Part shown: positions 38,024-50,320 of the stretch, one piece after another
Numbering within the stretch: position 1 is the stretch's first letter
Layout of the letters: the number at the start of each line of letters is the position of its first letter
Assembly: GCF_000165425.1 (NCBI RefSeq)
Contig: NW_001798973.1
Location: 188,555 to 252,554, forward strand
DNA: 64,000 bases
Direction of reading: 5' to 3'
Source of the DNA: Paramecium tetraurelia
Lineage: Eukaryota > Ciliophora > Oligohymenophorea > Peniculida > Parameciidae
Translations under genes and position numbers: made by a program
Notes under the pieces: model-generated
Told to the model about the DNA's origin: nothing
Seen by the model: only the letters and a program-made list of their open reading frames with translations
The model's database searches: none

Positions 38024-39466
38024 ATGAAATAATAAAACTTTATTAAACCTTTCCCTGCTTTTAATACCTTTATAAATGTTTTAATGGCTTCTGGACCTAT
38101 CTTATTGCCGATGAGCTCTGCAAAAGTGGGTTATGGTTACGCTTCCATATCGCTTACAATTTGTTGTCTCATCAGTATAATAGCATGCGATTTCATCGTG
38201 GAGGTAGCCGAATAATCTGTATTTAGACTAGGCTCTCTATTTAGCCGATCAAATTGACAAAGAGACCGACATGATGAGTAGATTGAATATTTAGGCAACT
38301 CACACCGTTTCTGATTCGACTGAAGAAATATCGTCATCTTAGCCATTGGAATCGAAATATGCTATATAAAGCCAATTTGAATATGGATCTATGGCAAAAT
38401 TGTTTTATGGAAAATGGGCTGAATATTTCACAGTCTCCATTATTGTGATCTACTTATATGGAGCAGTTGTAGCTAAAGGAGTGATGGTTGGAAATTCCCT
38501 ATCGTAATCATCTATATATTAATATTCAAAATAGTTCAGTTTTTAAAGGCATCACCCTTGTTGAAGAATATTGGTTTTGGATTGTCATATTTTTTGTACT
38601 TTGTGGAATATTGTCGTTCAAAGATGTTGCGAGCATTCAAATAGTCTAGACAATTGTTGCCATGGCTCGTTATTTAACTATCCTTGCCATGCTTGTAGGA
38701 TCTATCCAATAAATGTCTTCTGCATAAGAAATCTAGGAGATGCAATGGTTCAACATTGACGCATTGCCACAAATGATTTCAACTGCAATTTTCGCATTTT
38801 TGATGCACCATTCATCTCCTGGTATGTTAAGACCAGTCAGACCAACTTCAGCTATCAGAAAGATCATCTTTATCAGCTTCATTTTTGGTTTGCTCACTTT
38901 TCTATTTGTATGCTTGACTGCCATTTGGGCATTTCCATTCAAAGATCTTGCTGCAGCCAGCTTTTATAATTAACTCTTCAATCAGGGCAACTTAAAATGG
39001 GCCTATTTTATTATTAGCTTTTACATGTTTCTAAATATAGCTGCCCTCCCTGTATTGACTATCACCATAAGGAAGAATCTGATGAAATTAGTGGTTCCTC
39101 ATCTAGTACCCAAAGACAGTCTTAAAATTACTTTACCAAGTGCTATATTCACTTTACTTATTGTTGTGCCTTGTGCATCGCTTGCCATTTGTAACTCACT
39201 TTTATTTATCCTAAGTGCTCAAAGATGAGATTGAGATTATCGTTGGTCTCACAGGAGGTGTGTGTGGAGTATTCATTTTGTTGACCATCCCAGCTGCCTT
39301 AGTTTTACAGGGTCGTAAGAAACACACTGTCAAATACGAGGATAATCCATACATTTCCTAATTCTAACATCCTTTCTGGACTTGGGGATTGATTGTACTT
39401 GGTTGTGTGTTTGTACCATACAATCTCTACATGCAAATCAAAAAGATCATTGATCATTATGGTTGA
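38024..39466 (+). CDS. Amino acid/auxin permease-type transporter
   Basis: 452 residues with introns of 28, 31 and 25 nt. About eleven hydrophobic helices are seen, beginning 'FINVLMASGPILLP' and 'DFIVEALYLADQ', which fits the AAAP/SLC32-36-38 family start where an unwound first helix binds the amino acid. 'FLMHHSSPGMLRPV' matches the SLC38-like fifth-helix region. The protein likely moves neutral or cationic amino acids across the plasma or lysosomal membrane; the substrate is not predictable. The start at 38024 gives a short cytoplasmic N-terminus. It follows the SQR gene by 137 bp. Confidence 0.85.
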
Positions 39467-39525
39467 TCACATTATTTGTCCCCCAAAATATATATATTAT
39501 TATATTGTAAATAAAATTATAATAC

Positions 39526-40402
39526 TCAATATTTTAAGGCCTAATTCAATTGATTCTAAGTTTCCTTGTAAAGTGATTCGAAGTTAACCTATTCCAGGAT
39601 CAGCAACATTGCTATTCCTCTCACATTATGGGCCAAGAATCCTCCATAACCCCAACTGAAACTCCACTCCTTCATATTAAATTTCAATTTCTCCCACAAA
39701 TTCTGCTTTTTTGATGCCTCTTACTAAAACAAAATCGATTTCACCTACAAACGACGTCTCACACTGTCAATTGGATATATCAATGCATATGATCCCAAGT
39801 ATGCTAATTGTTGATTGTAAGGAGTAGTGCCATCTAACAGAGAATTCAAACCCACTATGCCATATGCAAACAACAATGTCTATAAACACCCAACTGTAAA
39901 TCCTGAATACAAGCCCTTGAAAAACCCACTCTCTATTTTTATATTAAAGCGAGTCTCCTCAAATCCAACATACATTCTTTTCTATCCTGGAATCTAAATT
40001 TCAGTTGCTTATCTCACTCTTATTGTATCAAAGGGGTAGGAGAATATAGAAGTAGTAATGCCACAAAGTGTTGCACAAAGTCCCATTGACAAAAGCTTGA
40101 AATTCAATTTATTTATATACATCTTTGTCATAAGTGGCTTGTTTGATATTTTGATAGAAAACATATTATGCATACACTTGAGGTATCCACATGTATATTG
40201 CAGTTAAATTTGATCTGAAGAGTCCTTTCGGTCCCTCATTTGATATCGTTTTCTTAAGAAATTAATAAAAATTAGTCATCTTCTCTTTCGAACTCAGGGT
40301 AAGAATATCCTGGGTCTATCTGATGAGTTTATATCTCTCTAATGGAGCTAACAATGTTTTTACTATGGATGTGCTCACAAAGCCTTGAATATATTCCTCC
40401 AT
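39526..40402 (-). CDS. Mitochondrial carrier (ADP/ATP carrier-like)
   Basis: 283 residues with one 25-nt intron. All three mitochondrial carrier repeats carry the Px[DE]xx[KR] signature: 'PLERYK', 'PFDTIR' and 'PIDSVR'. The third repeat continues 'RRRLQV', close to but not identical with the RRRMMM signature of ADP/ATP translocases, so it is a divergent member that may carry another nucleotide. Expected location is the inner mitochondrial membrane. It converges with the amino acid transporter (59 bp between stops) and diverges from the Cache receptor gene, start codons about 180 bp apart. Confidence 0.88.
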
Positions 40403-40585
40403 AAATAAAATGTAATATTAATTATTTTATTAATTTAAGCATTTAAAACTCGTACTTAACTCATTCTGAAATTTTGCAACACAATTCAAAATTAAGACAT
40501 GGGAATACTCCTACTTTTATTTCAAGAAGATAATTCTGTTTTTAATTATTTCGATAAGAATTAATTGTCAATATATACATTAATA

Positions 40586-42400
40586 ATGCTAAAAAATAAT
40601 TAACATAAAAACTTACCTTTGTAGAAATATCTAAGTAGGTTTCGTATCTGCACTCTGATCCTCCTTTTGAATATTCTCATAATTGCAGTGATAGTCCCAC
40701 TTATTTTGGGAGTTTACCAAATCAACACTAATCTAGTCTATTATTATTTTCAGGAATCTGCAAAGATGGCATTCGTAAATCAGAATAACAGGACGTTAAA
40801 TTCAATAATGACATCCCAAGTGGCTTAATTGAAGAGTATGATGAATCGAAGTAAACTTTCTGTTTATTCTTAAGCTGAGAGAACTCTGCAGAGCTTACAA
40901 AAATTGTATCTTCTTGATTAACATTATAATTTTTCAATAAACGTAAATCCGGAGATGTGTCATACTTAATTTGATGATGAAGACTCATTTGACTATAGAT
41001 ATGACGGATATTGCATAAATATATATGATATTGAATTTGAAGAATTTTAATAATTACCTGAGTAAGACTACTTTTCGAGGGATTATAATTTTGTGTCCCT
41101 TATGAATGAATGCATAATGCCGATGGATCCCACTCAAATATTTTTACCCGATAATATTTATTTTAGCAAAGTCGAAAGAGAATTCACTGCCTGGTGGCCT
41201 CAATGGAATAGAATTAGGGATTATCATCCCTCTAAAAGGACATGGTTTATTTAACATTTGCAGAATCATGAACAACACCCTAATTAAACTTGTTTCAAAT
41301 CTGATATGTATCAATTTTTTGCAGACTATCCTGTAATGGCAATAACCACTACTTGCAGTTTGAAGGATGAAAATAATAAATTAATTGCCATTTTGGCTTC
41401 AGATCAAGAGTTACTAGATAAATATTATAAGCATCCTAGGTTAAATGTGATGATTGTGAATGTTGATGGAATGTTAGTAATTAGTACTATGGAGAGTTAA
41501 TTGATAGCAAATTCAGCAGAACTTGGATATTTTTATGAATAAAATGTAACTGGTTTCAACAATGAGGATTGGGATTAGATTGTTAAGTATGTGTAAAATC
41601 ACTCTTATTAATCAAATTGTTAATATTTTCCAATTCCAGATGATTTGCTATGCCGTTATAATTCATTGTTGAAATAGGATGTGATATTCTAAGTGCAGAA
41701 CTTAACAAACCCAAATTTTCTTTACATATTGTAAGAAATGGATTTTGTAAATTATTTAGATTCTTCAATTTGACTGATGAAATTTAATGGTTGGTGGATC
41801 AATAAGAAATCATACAAGAAATCAATATCTAATCGTACTACAACATTCTATTCCTGGTATCGATAGCGTTATTAATCATAACCATCCAATTGGTATGTAT
41901 ATAGATAATCTTCCTTCCTCTGAACGATTTAATCAAACACTCAAGGGCTTATCTCAAATCTAACTCTCACAGACTTCTCTTTAGATAGAAGGAATTCTAC
42001 TTATATAACTTTTACATTGATGGTTATGCAAGCAGTATTGATATTCTCAATTTTAGATAATATCCTATTAGGGTTAAAGTTGGCATATAAATAGATCTAT
42101 CACAGAATAAGCAAGCAAAAGTTTAAGAAATGTGATTAGTGCTAGATCATTTAGAAGTTTTAGTATCCTTCAAATCAAATAAGAACTAAATTACATTTAA
42201 TTAAACAACTGGATTTTGAATACTCCATTAAATTGACAGAGAATCAGATAAGGAAACAAATAGTTCAACCATGTTTAGTGAAGTCCTTTGATTTTTGAAA
42301 TTAGTTATATTTTGCAGAATTACTATCAGAATAGAATATACTAGATTTAATATATGTTAGAATAATCTACAAATTCAATTAAATTCTGGAAGATTAGTGA
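40586..42400 (+). CDS. Membrane receptor with extracellular Cache-like domain
   Basis: The N-terminus (MLKNNQHKNLPLQKYLSRF) leads into a first membrane helix (about residues 22-42), then about 340 residues of extracellular sequence with 'RDYHPSKRTWF', 'YFADYPVMAI' -type and 'LKDENNKLIAILASDQ' blocks typical of double Cache ligand-sensing domains, a second membrane helix ('YYNILFLVSIALLIITIQL') and 'IIFLPLNDLIKHS' as in HAMP-like linkers. A 29-nt intron before the second helix restores the frame. The last 130-150 codons are uncertain: sensible sequence occurs in three frames (42110-42400) and the TGA at 42398-42400 is only the best end. No kinase or cyclase domain follows. Confidence 0.72.
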
Positions 42401-42425
42401 GTCACAAGATAAAGATTAAATGAAA

Positions 42426-43187
42426 TCACTTAATATTTTTTTGGATTTGCTTAATTTACTTGTATAGATTAGTGTAGATCTCCAAGTTCTCCTGATGTAA
42501 CTAATCTATATTCTCAACGATGTTCTAAATATCTTCATTGGGATTGGCGTGTCTTAGATTGCTAGAGACAGTAGGTTAAGCCACTCTTTGTACTATTTTC
42601 TTGTCTTTCTCTGAAAGTTGAAATTTTAATGAAAATGTATCAGTTTCTTGGAATTGTAATTTGAGTGATTCCATAAACACTCTGTCCCTCATTTTCTTTT
42701 CCTCAATGCGAGTAAGAATGAAGCGGTCAGCCTCGTTCAATTCTTTGCCCAACTTACGGACTATGAGATTATCTCTGGTCATCTGGATGGCATCCATTAA
42801 ACGATTGACATTACGATCACTCCACAAATCTACCACTCCCATTGAACCATCATTGGCGGCATCCCCAAATACATCTCTCACTTTTTTAATTAAAGGTTGT
42901 AAGTAGTAATTATTCTTCTTTTCGTGAGTTCTGAATCCAAATTTAAGGAAAGTCAGTCTTTTATTCTTGGATTGCTTATTGGCCACTCCAAATGTTTGAT
43001 CTCGTTTCACTTGTATGTCAGTTTTAGGAAGTTCACGCATCTATTTGTATCTCAAGAGGCCTCGTAAATGACCCAAAGCAAAACTAGACTTTACATTTTC
43101 TTTAAGAATATCAATATTAGGCAGGAGAGAAGGTTCACTCTTCTATTTGGGTTTATGCTGTTATGAAGATCTCGATAATTATTTCAT
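42426..43187 (-). CDS. Orphan coiled protein
   Basis: Intronless, 253 residues. Basic and hydrophilic with a conserved-looking centre ('TFLKFGFRTHEKKNNYYL', 'DLWSDRNVNRLMDAIQMTRD') and a C-terminal heptad-like region suggesting a coiled coil. No family is recognised; a cytoskeletal or basal-body role is possible but unsupported. Its stop is 25 bp from the end of the convergent Cache gene and its start only 16 bp from that of the histidine kinase gene. Confidence 0.8.
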
Positions 43188-43203
43188 TTTAAATATATTA
43201 GAA
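43188..43203. promoter_or_regulatory. 16-bp divergent intergenic spacer
   Basis: Only 16 A/T-rich bases separate the start codon of the minus-strand orphan (43187) from the start codon of the plus-strand hybrid histidine kinase (43204). If both starts are right, promoters and 5' leaders must overlap or lie inside coding sequence. Confidence 0.45.
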
Positions 43204-45578
43204 ATGAATTTAAACATCTCTATATTGCTAGGATAATTAATGTTAAGGAGCATTATCAATATCATATAAGAGGGTTAAGAGGAGTCTAAAGATGCAACCA
43301 CACTGACATTAAATTCATTCGCAGCCATTTTTATTTTGATAAGCTACTTCGTGAATTACCATCTTACAAATCAAAGACTTTTGTAATTAATGATCATTTA
43401 GATCATTATAGTATTGCAATTTGAAATTTCATTTTATGACAACCATCAATATTTATCTTTTAGCATAATCGTATACCTAATTTCACTCTAGCAGTATCTC
43501 AATAAACAAAGGAATTGTTTTCATTATTTAAGTCACATCGTATTGATATATGTTGTTACCAGATTCCTAACACAAAGATTTAATGATCTTGTTATATGGG
43601 AGATCATACTAGTGTTAATATGGCAGCCATTCAATCATTATTTATTACATTTGCTGAGACGAATAAAATATCAAAAAAAGGAAGAGTTAAATTCACAGAT
43701 CCAATTCCATACTCTCTCAACACCCTAAGCATAAAACACTGAGAGACCCGAAGAGCAACCTACAAAAGGTAATCTTGCTGAAGATTTTTTTGATTGTATT
43801 CCGGAGGGATTGGTTATTCTGGATGAATTTCATAAGATCGTCAGACACAATTCAAAAATATTGCATTATTTGAATATAACAGACCCACTTTAGATTCCAT
43901 CAGCTCTGGATGGGCTGTTTAGAATGTAAAAGTTCAATTTAATTTAGAGCTCAAAAAAATAGAAGTCCTTAAAAGGAGAAAAAGAAGCCAGTTCCCTTGA
44001 AGCAAATCAAACAAAGGATGGATATACAATCTTATTATACCAGTTCTCTTGGAACTTCGTTGAAAAAGTAGTTCTGGATGTCTGATAAAGATCAATATAA
44101 TTTTAGTCTGCAAAAAGGAGATTCCATTACTTACCCTTTCCTTTAATCCATACTCAATGAATTCAAGCAATAGAATTTGAATGAAAATATGACCATAACT
44201 TCAGAGTGTAATAGCATAGTAAAATACTAAATATCATAAGAAAACTCAGTCAAATAAAGACACCTTTAAATCAAAATTTATGATATTAAAATGACTTCAT
44301 ATTCAACTACTCCAGTATTTTTATTTATTGTCGAAAATATAACCAATAAGGAACAACTCAAATTATTAACGAATAGATTTAAATTCCAATAAGCATTGTT
44401 GAACTCCTTCAGTCACGAGTTGAGAACCCCTCTAAATTGCACTTTAACTTTATTATAAGCACTCAAAAGTAAATTGAAAAATGAAGAACTGAATGATGAA
44501 TACTTGAATCCTTCAATAGTCTCAAGTCAAAGATTGCTGTACCAAATCAATGACATCTTGGATTATGCCTAATTGGAATGCCAAGATTTTTAAATCAACA
44601 TTACTGAATTTAGAGTTGGCGAAGTATTTTAGACCTTAAAAGACTTCTTTGAATAAGAGTGCAAACAAAAACAAATCGAATTGATTATTGAGAATGAAAG
44701 CTTAATATCCATTCGAAGTGACAAGGATAGAATTACTTAGGTTTTAATCAATCTCATTAACAATTCAATTAAATTCACATCTTAAGGAGGAAGAATTGTG
44801 ATCAGTTTTAAAAAGAGAGACAATATGTATTAATTCACTGTCTGGGACAACGGTTAAGGGATATCTAGTTTAACTTTGGCCAACATCTTTGAATCCCAGA
44901 AAAATATGTATGCCAGTGTTAAATTCTTAGAAAATACTTCTAATTCAAATAAGTTGGGACTCGGATTAAAAGTGAGCAGAGGTATCGCTAGGAATCTCTG
45001 TTAAAATGGAGATCTCATTATTAAAAGTTAAAAGGGTAGTTATACATCAATTAACTTTTATGTTGAAGATCAACTCGTTAAAGTGAATGAAGATATCACA
45101 GAATAAGAATCCATCATGAGATTTGGAAGTAAGAACACTGTTCATAAATGTGAATGTCCCTAAATACTGATTGTTGATGATGTGCCCTTTAATCATATTG
45201 CCTTGATTGCCATTTTGAGCAATTTTGGAATCAAATCAGAGAGTGCTTACGATGGAGCACAAGCAATAGAAAAAGTGAACGTTAGATTAAAAAACAAGGA
45301 ATGTTGTAAATCATATCGGATCATATTTATGGATATTGAAATGCCTGGCAAAAATGGATTTTAAACTTCAGCAGAAGTAACCATAATGTGATTCATAGAT
45401 AGTTGAAATTTTGAAGCAATCCAATTCCCAGTCAGTTATAGTGATGTGTTCTGCTTATACAGGAGAAGCAAATGTGGAATAAGCTCGGCAATGTGGAATG
45501 AAAGAAATAATACCTAAGCCAATAGCTCTCAATAGTCTATAACTATTAATATCTAAGTATTTTTAATCATTATCTTGA
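43204..45578 (+). CDS. Hybrid histidine kinase with receiver domain
   Basis: 776 residues with two 22-nt introns. Residues 1-185 hold about six membrane helices. A PAS-like segment ('FFDCIPEGLVILDEFHKIV') follows near residue 215. The HisKA box 'FSHELRTPLNCTL' puts the phospho-His near residue 397; the HATPase part has 'VLINLINNSIKFT' (N box), 'WDNGQGISS' (G1) and 'LGLGLKVSRGIA' (G2). The C-terminal receiver has 'LIVDDVPFN' (acidic pair), the phospho-acceptor in 'IIFMDIEMPGKNGF' (about residue 698) and the conserved lysine in 'PKPIAL'. All catalytic residues are present, so it should autophosphorylate and relay to its own receiver. The sensor helices face a neighbouring Cache receptor, but a link between them is only inference. 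Confidence 0.92.
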
Positions 45579-45616
45579 ATTTTACTAATATTTATTTTTA
45601 GTAATAAGATTATATA

Positions 45617-47009
45617 TCAAATATCTTAATTTTCATCTTAATCAGCTTGGCTAGTACTTTCTTAGTTCTTGCCTACGTCATTCGTCTCCTTTTAACTAGA
45701 TCTTTCATTTATTCCACTCCCTTTGCTATTGTCATCTTGTTCCATCTAACTATTATTATTGGAAACATCCAATTCATTTGGATCTTCATATACTTCTTAA
45801 TTTTCTAAATTTTCTTGATTTTCCTTATTTTCATGATTTTCTTCTTCAAAATGCTCTACATCAACTTAACCGACCTCTAAATTTTAAAGTTTCTTTTTTT
45901 ATTCGGATGCAGACTGCTGTTCTTCAGTTGGCATCTCTATGTCTTCCTATATTGTTTCCTGTTTCTTTCCTCTGCTGTAGATCATAAACCGTCTTTCTCT
46001 CTAACTAATAAATCCTTAAGATGCTCTCTATTGACTATCCGTGCTATTTGATCGTGAGTTTCTCTGACTCCTCAGCTGTCTCTATTGAGTAATCCTCTAT
46101 TATTCATGCAAGGCTTGCTGTTCTAAGTGTTTGGCACTCTTTAGATCTATTTTCAACTGCAAAGGCGGCATCAACTTCCTTGCTGGATCAAATAATTTAT
46201 GTAACATATAATAAGACATTGTTTTCTTTTCTATCATTTACACCTAAATTATAGTCGAAACTCTACCTCTCTGAAAAACTCAAATATTTCTATATTGGAT
46301 GCCCTTGAGTTGGAATCCAAAAGTGCTGAAAGTGAGTTAATCAATTGTCTTTGAAATTATCTCAATTCACAGTAAAGATTGCAAGCTAATTTCTTTAGAA
46401 GAAAGTCATGTGGAAAATTAGATAAAGCTGTTTTTAATTAAGGAACAAGTGATAAACCATGATTCACCAAGTTTTCCAATTTAAAACACTCTACAACCAG
46501 ACTTCTATAAAATATCACTTATACTTAGTTTAGAGGTTTGGTTTTCGAAGATGATTATTACGGTATGCCTTCATTTCCTACACATTTAGTGCTAACTTCT
46601 GAAGATATTAGAGGAACGGAATTTGTAGATTATCAAGTAACCAAACTTCATTTGTTATCTACTTGAAAACAAAGGTTTCTGGTTTAGACGAAGGTCTACT
46701 TTACGATTTGTATTACTTATTGAAATATGCAAAATTCATCTTTGAAAATTGTTATGCAAATTCCTCACTAATGTTTAATACCTAGTGGATTGTGATTAGC
46801 ATTTTCATCTTCACCGTGTAAGGTTGCAAATCCTCCTCTTAATAAACCTTGAAAAAATCTGTAATATTTTATTCATCAGTTAGAAATGGAATTAGAATTT
46901 CCACGTCCTCCTATTTATAAACAAAGTTGTCTCTTGCTAAACTAGATTTAGTTAAAAAGCTTTCGAACTCTGATTAACCCTGAAATAGCTTCTTGAATTT
47001 CTTTATCAT
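45617..47009 (-). CDS. Orphan protein with acidic Gln/Glu-rich tail
   Basis: 449 residues if introns of 20 and 23 nt are removed. The N-terminal 240 residues are helical ('WLLDNLQIPFLQYLQKLAL', 'LACNLYCELRQFQRQLI'); the C-terminal 200 ('MLHKLFDPARKLMPPLQL' then a long Glu/Asn/Gln/Ser-rich low-complexity tail) are disordered. No family recognised. Without the 23-nt intron near 46240-46265 the frame would stop at 46234 and a second gene of 200 codons would start at 46219; the intron joins both in frame and gives a whole number of codons, so one gene is preferred. Confidence 0.65.
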
Positions 47010-47144
47010 ATTTATAATTATACAATTACCAAAAATAACATGAGTGTTTTACTTCTAATTTATATATTTATTTAAAATAACTCTCTCATACTTAATCAAG
47101 ACAGACAATTATCAACAATTTAATCTTATTTCATAATTCATATA

Positions 47145-47330
47145 TCAATCTGAATCCTCTTAAATTTTATGGGAAATTAATTTTTTCTCCTCTTAAACCA
47201 ACCCTGGATGTATAGTCTACAGCAATTTACAATATTCGTTAGTCTCATCTAAAAAGTTTTCGTATTCTTTTTTGGTCATTTAACTACGAGGACACTTGCT
47301 TTTCTACTTCTTTATTTTCTTTCTTGCCAT
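47145..47330 (-). CDS. Small basic orphan (61 residues)
   Basis: Single-exon 61-residue frame with coding-like composition: a very basic start 'MARKKIKKQKSKCPRSQM', a helix 'KKEYENFLDETNEYCKLLQ' and an acidic end. No family recognised. It sits between two minus-strand genes about 135 bp from the next one downstream. Short length limits confidence. Confidence 0.5.
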
Positions 47331-47623
47331 TTATATTAAATAATAATATTAAGTAATCTAAGCCACTTTGAAAAGAGTCCTTTAAACAATTTATATAGGC
47401 ATCTATGAACATCTTATTTGTATAATAGAAATTTTCACAATAGTTCTTAAATTTTATTACATAATCAATTGAAATTCATACTTTACTGAATTTACTAATA
47501 TGAAATTGTTGTGTATTCTCATTTATCAAAATAGAACAATTATATAGAGTAACTAGAAATTTCCATATTCAGGAAAATTTAGCTATTTTTCATATTGACC
47601 AAATTTCATAATTCATAAAAAAA
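47331..47623. other. Intergenic, nothing recognised
   Basis: About 290 bp of AT-rich DNA between the small basic orphan and the end of the LRR/ankyrin gene. No gene or RNA seen. Confidence 0.4.
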
Positions 47624-50320
47624 TCAAATAAATCTTTTACTGTTACAAAATAAATTATTATTACTCATTATTTAGTTCTGAGGCAACGAATGATTTTCAA
47701 GCATGTCTCTTTCTATACTAAGATCATCAATAATATCTGAAAATATCTTTCGTCTCTTAAATTTCATTAATTACAGATATTCATAATTTTATAAATTGAA
47801 AAAGTTAGTTTATTCTAGTATCTTTTCTATTTTTGAATTACATGAATACAACCAATTGAACATTTGATATTGTAATTAAAATAACGGTGAGGCATAGTTA
47901 TTTATATCATATATTAAATTGCTACTAAGTCGCAACCTTAAATCATTAATTTGTGTCAAATTGTTTATTTTTAAATCTCTGTTAAGATTAAATGAGGAGC
48001 ATATCATTTTTTATCTTAAAATAATTTGTAGGGCCTTACTAATTTCAAGTTTACTTTGATCTAATAGAAATTATTATAATTCCTTTAAATATTTATCTAA
48101 ATATGTTATATTTTTAATACGTCTCAATTCACTTCTAAAATTTAACAATTAATATTCATTTAAAACTAGAAGTACATCATTAGCAATCTAAGTTTTTAAC
48201 TCAACCCTTTTTTATTTAAATTTAAATTTCAAAAAGTTAACTTAATTTTTATATTTAATTCTTTCAGATACTGGTAAGGATTCATATTGTAAAATGTTTT
48301 TTAGTTTCTAAATTGTTACTTCTAAATTTCCACTTCTTAACAATTTTAAAATTTCTGGTAATTCATCTTAAAAATCGAACTCATTAATGAAATCCACATT
48401 TCTCTTGATGGCTTAGCTATGTTCATTAAGGCAGCTTGATTTTTAAAATATAGGAGCTGATTCAGCAACAGTCTCTCTAACAGAGCATTCACTACCAACC
48501 TAAAGACTATTTTCATTATAACTTTCCATTTCATCAAAATCTTCAATATCTTCAATTTCTTCTTAATCTAAATGCTTTTAAACCATGTTCTGATGCCTCT
48601 ATACCATATTTTTTTCAATTTGATTTTTCATTTGATAAACATTTCTAATATCTAAATCATAATTACTTTTCTTGCTATTCCAATAAGGATTTCTCCCTTA
48701 AAATATTTGTATAAATGTATCTCTTTTCAACTTTTCTTGTATTTTTAATAAACACTAAACTTTATGTTGCAAAATATCTAGGCAGTTTATTAAATTTGTT
48801 GATGGCAAAGAAATCAGAATTAATAGCTAATAAGAATTCGATTATTTCTAAATTTCCGATGCTCATTGCTGTATGACACAAACTTTAACCATTTTGACTG
48901 GAGTGATGATTGAAATCAAACAATTAACCTTTCTTAATATTGTGTCGTTTAATTTGATTGTATTAATATCCAAATTGAATTGCTTTGATTTACTATTTCT
49001 TTATAGCAACATCCAAAGGAGTACTACCTTCGTAATTCTCTACATTAGGTTCAGCCCCATACTAAAGAATAGTATTAGCAAACTCACTGCTATTTTCGTG
49101 TTTGTCAAAGTTCATCATTAATTAATGTAATGGAGTATTCCCATCCATATTTCTATGCATCAACAAAACTTCCTAATATAATTATATAATTTGCAAACTT
49201 GATTATTATGAGAGGCCAGAATGAATCTCAAATTTTGGATGTCAGCTCGTTAGCTTATTTGATGAATGGCATTTACTGAAAAAGTTGCTCCAAATGATTT
49301 GAGGATGCTTACTGATCTTTTTTATTATAAATACTTAACCTTAATTTCCCATCTAAATAACACACTGTTAGAGGAGTGTTGTTATCGAAATCTGTTTTGT
49401 TGATATCTTAAGGAATTATTTAATATAATCCATGCAAAGCTCCGATATCATCATTTAATCCTGCCTAACAAAATAGGTTCCTTTCCTTATAATCAGTTCC
49501 AGAAAAGTTCTATTCATTAACACTTAATAATTTCACAAAGTCTAAAAAATTTAATTTATTATGTTTCAATGCATTCATTAACTTTTACTGGATCGAAGGA
49601 TATTTAACGAAGTTCAATTTCAAAGGCAACGGAGGCTTGCAGTATTTGAACCAGTCAAATTCTAATTGATTCATATTTTTTATGACCCTATCAAAACTCC
49701 TAGGGAGTTAAGAGATTGGGTTCATTTAGATACACAAGACATCAATTGAGTAGGGATATGGTTGCTCGAAATTATTGCTTGATATATTCAGTTATTTCAA
49801 ACTCGCAATATGTATATTTAGACTGTGTAATTAATTGAATGACAAATCCAATATTTCCAAGAATTTTAAAGACTCTAAGAAGTTTGGAACAAAAGTTAAA
49901 AAGTTTGAGCTCATATACAGTTTTTAGAGATTGACCATTGATCTTCTAGTAGTATAATAGATTTACTTGATATCTTCTGGAATTTAATGTAATTTACATC
50001 TTGTTAAATCAAGTAGTTTGAGGTTCAAATATTTATTAAACGATGTATGAGTATTGTTTAATCCTTTCCCTTGAACTTCCAATTTCTCGTCTGTAAACAA
50101 ATATTCTTGTATCTATAATATTTTTATATCCCCTTACTGTTTCAGCTGGTGCTTTCAAGTCAAGAGGCTAATTGATGTTTAAATTTGAAAATTGAATTTT
50201 ATCTTCTAATGTCTTCTAATTCAAAAAGGCTAGGTTTATCCCCCTTTAATGCTCATCAAATTCTGATTCATTATACATGTCACTTTAAGAACTTTCTACA
50301 TATTGTAAAGTTTAATTCAT
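47624..50320 (-). CDS. Leucine-rich-repeat plus ankyrin-repeat protein
   Basis: About 860 residues; at least four introns (25, 23, 26 and 22 nt, perhaps a fifth of 21 nt). Residues about 60-190 hold leucine-rich repeats ('LNLKLLDLTRCKLHQIP', 'NLQKLYMSSNFLTFVP', 'LEILDLSFNQLHSL'). Residues about 250-450 hold ankyrin-type repeats ('FDNNTPLTVCYLDGK', 'DGNTPLHQLMMNF', 'NYEGSTPLDVAIKKQ', 'NGQSLCHTAMSIGNLEII'). The rest is an acidic linker and a long Lys/Leu/Ile-rich helical tail. Both repeat types serve protein binding; the combination with no catalytic domain suggests a scaffold. Cell location is not predictable. Confidence 0.82.

Noticed and set aside
42661-42906. Plus-strand frame rich in Ser/Leu
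   Set aside because: Antisense shadow of the intronless minus-strand orphan at 42426-43187.
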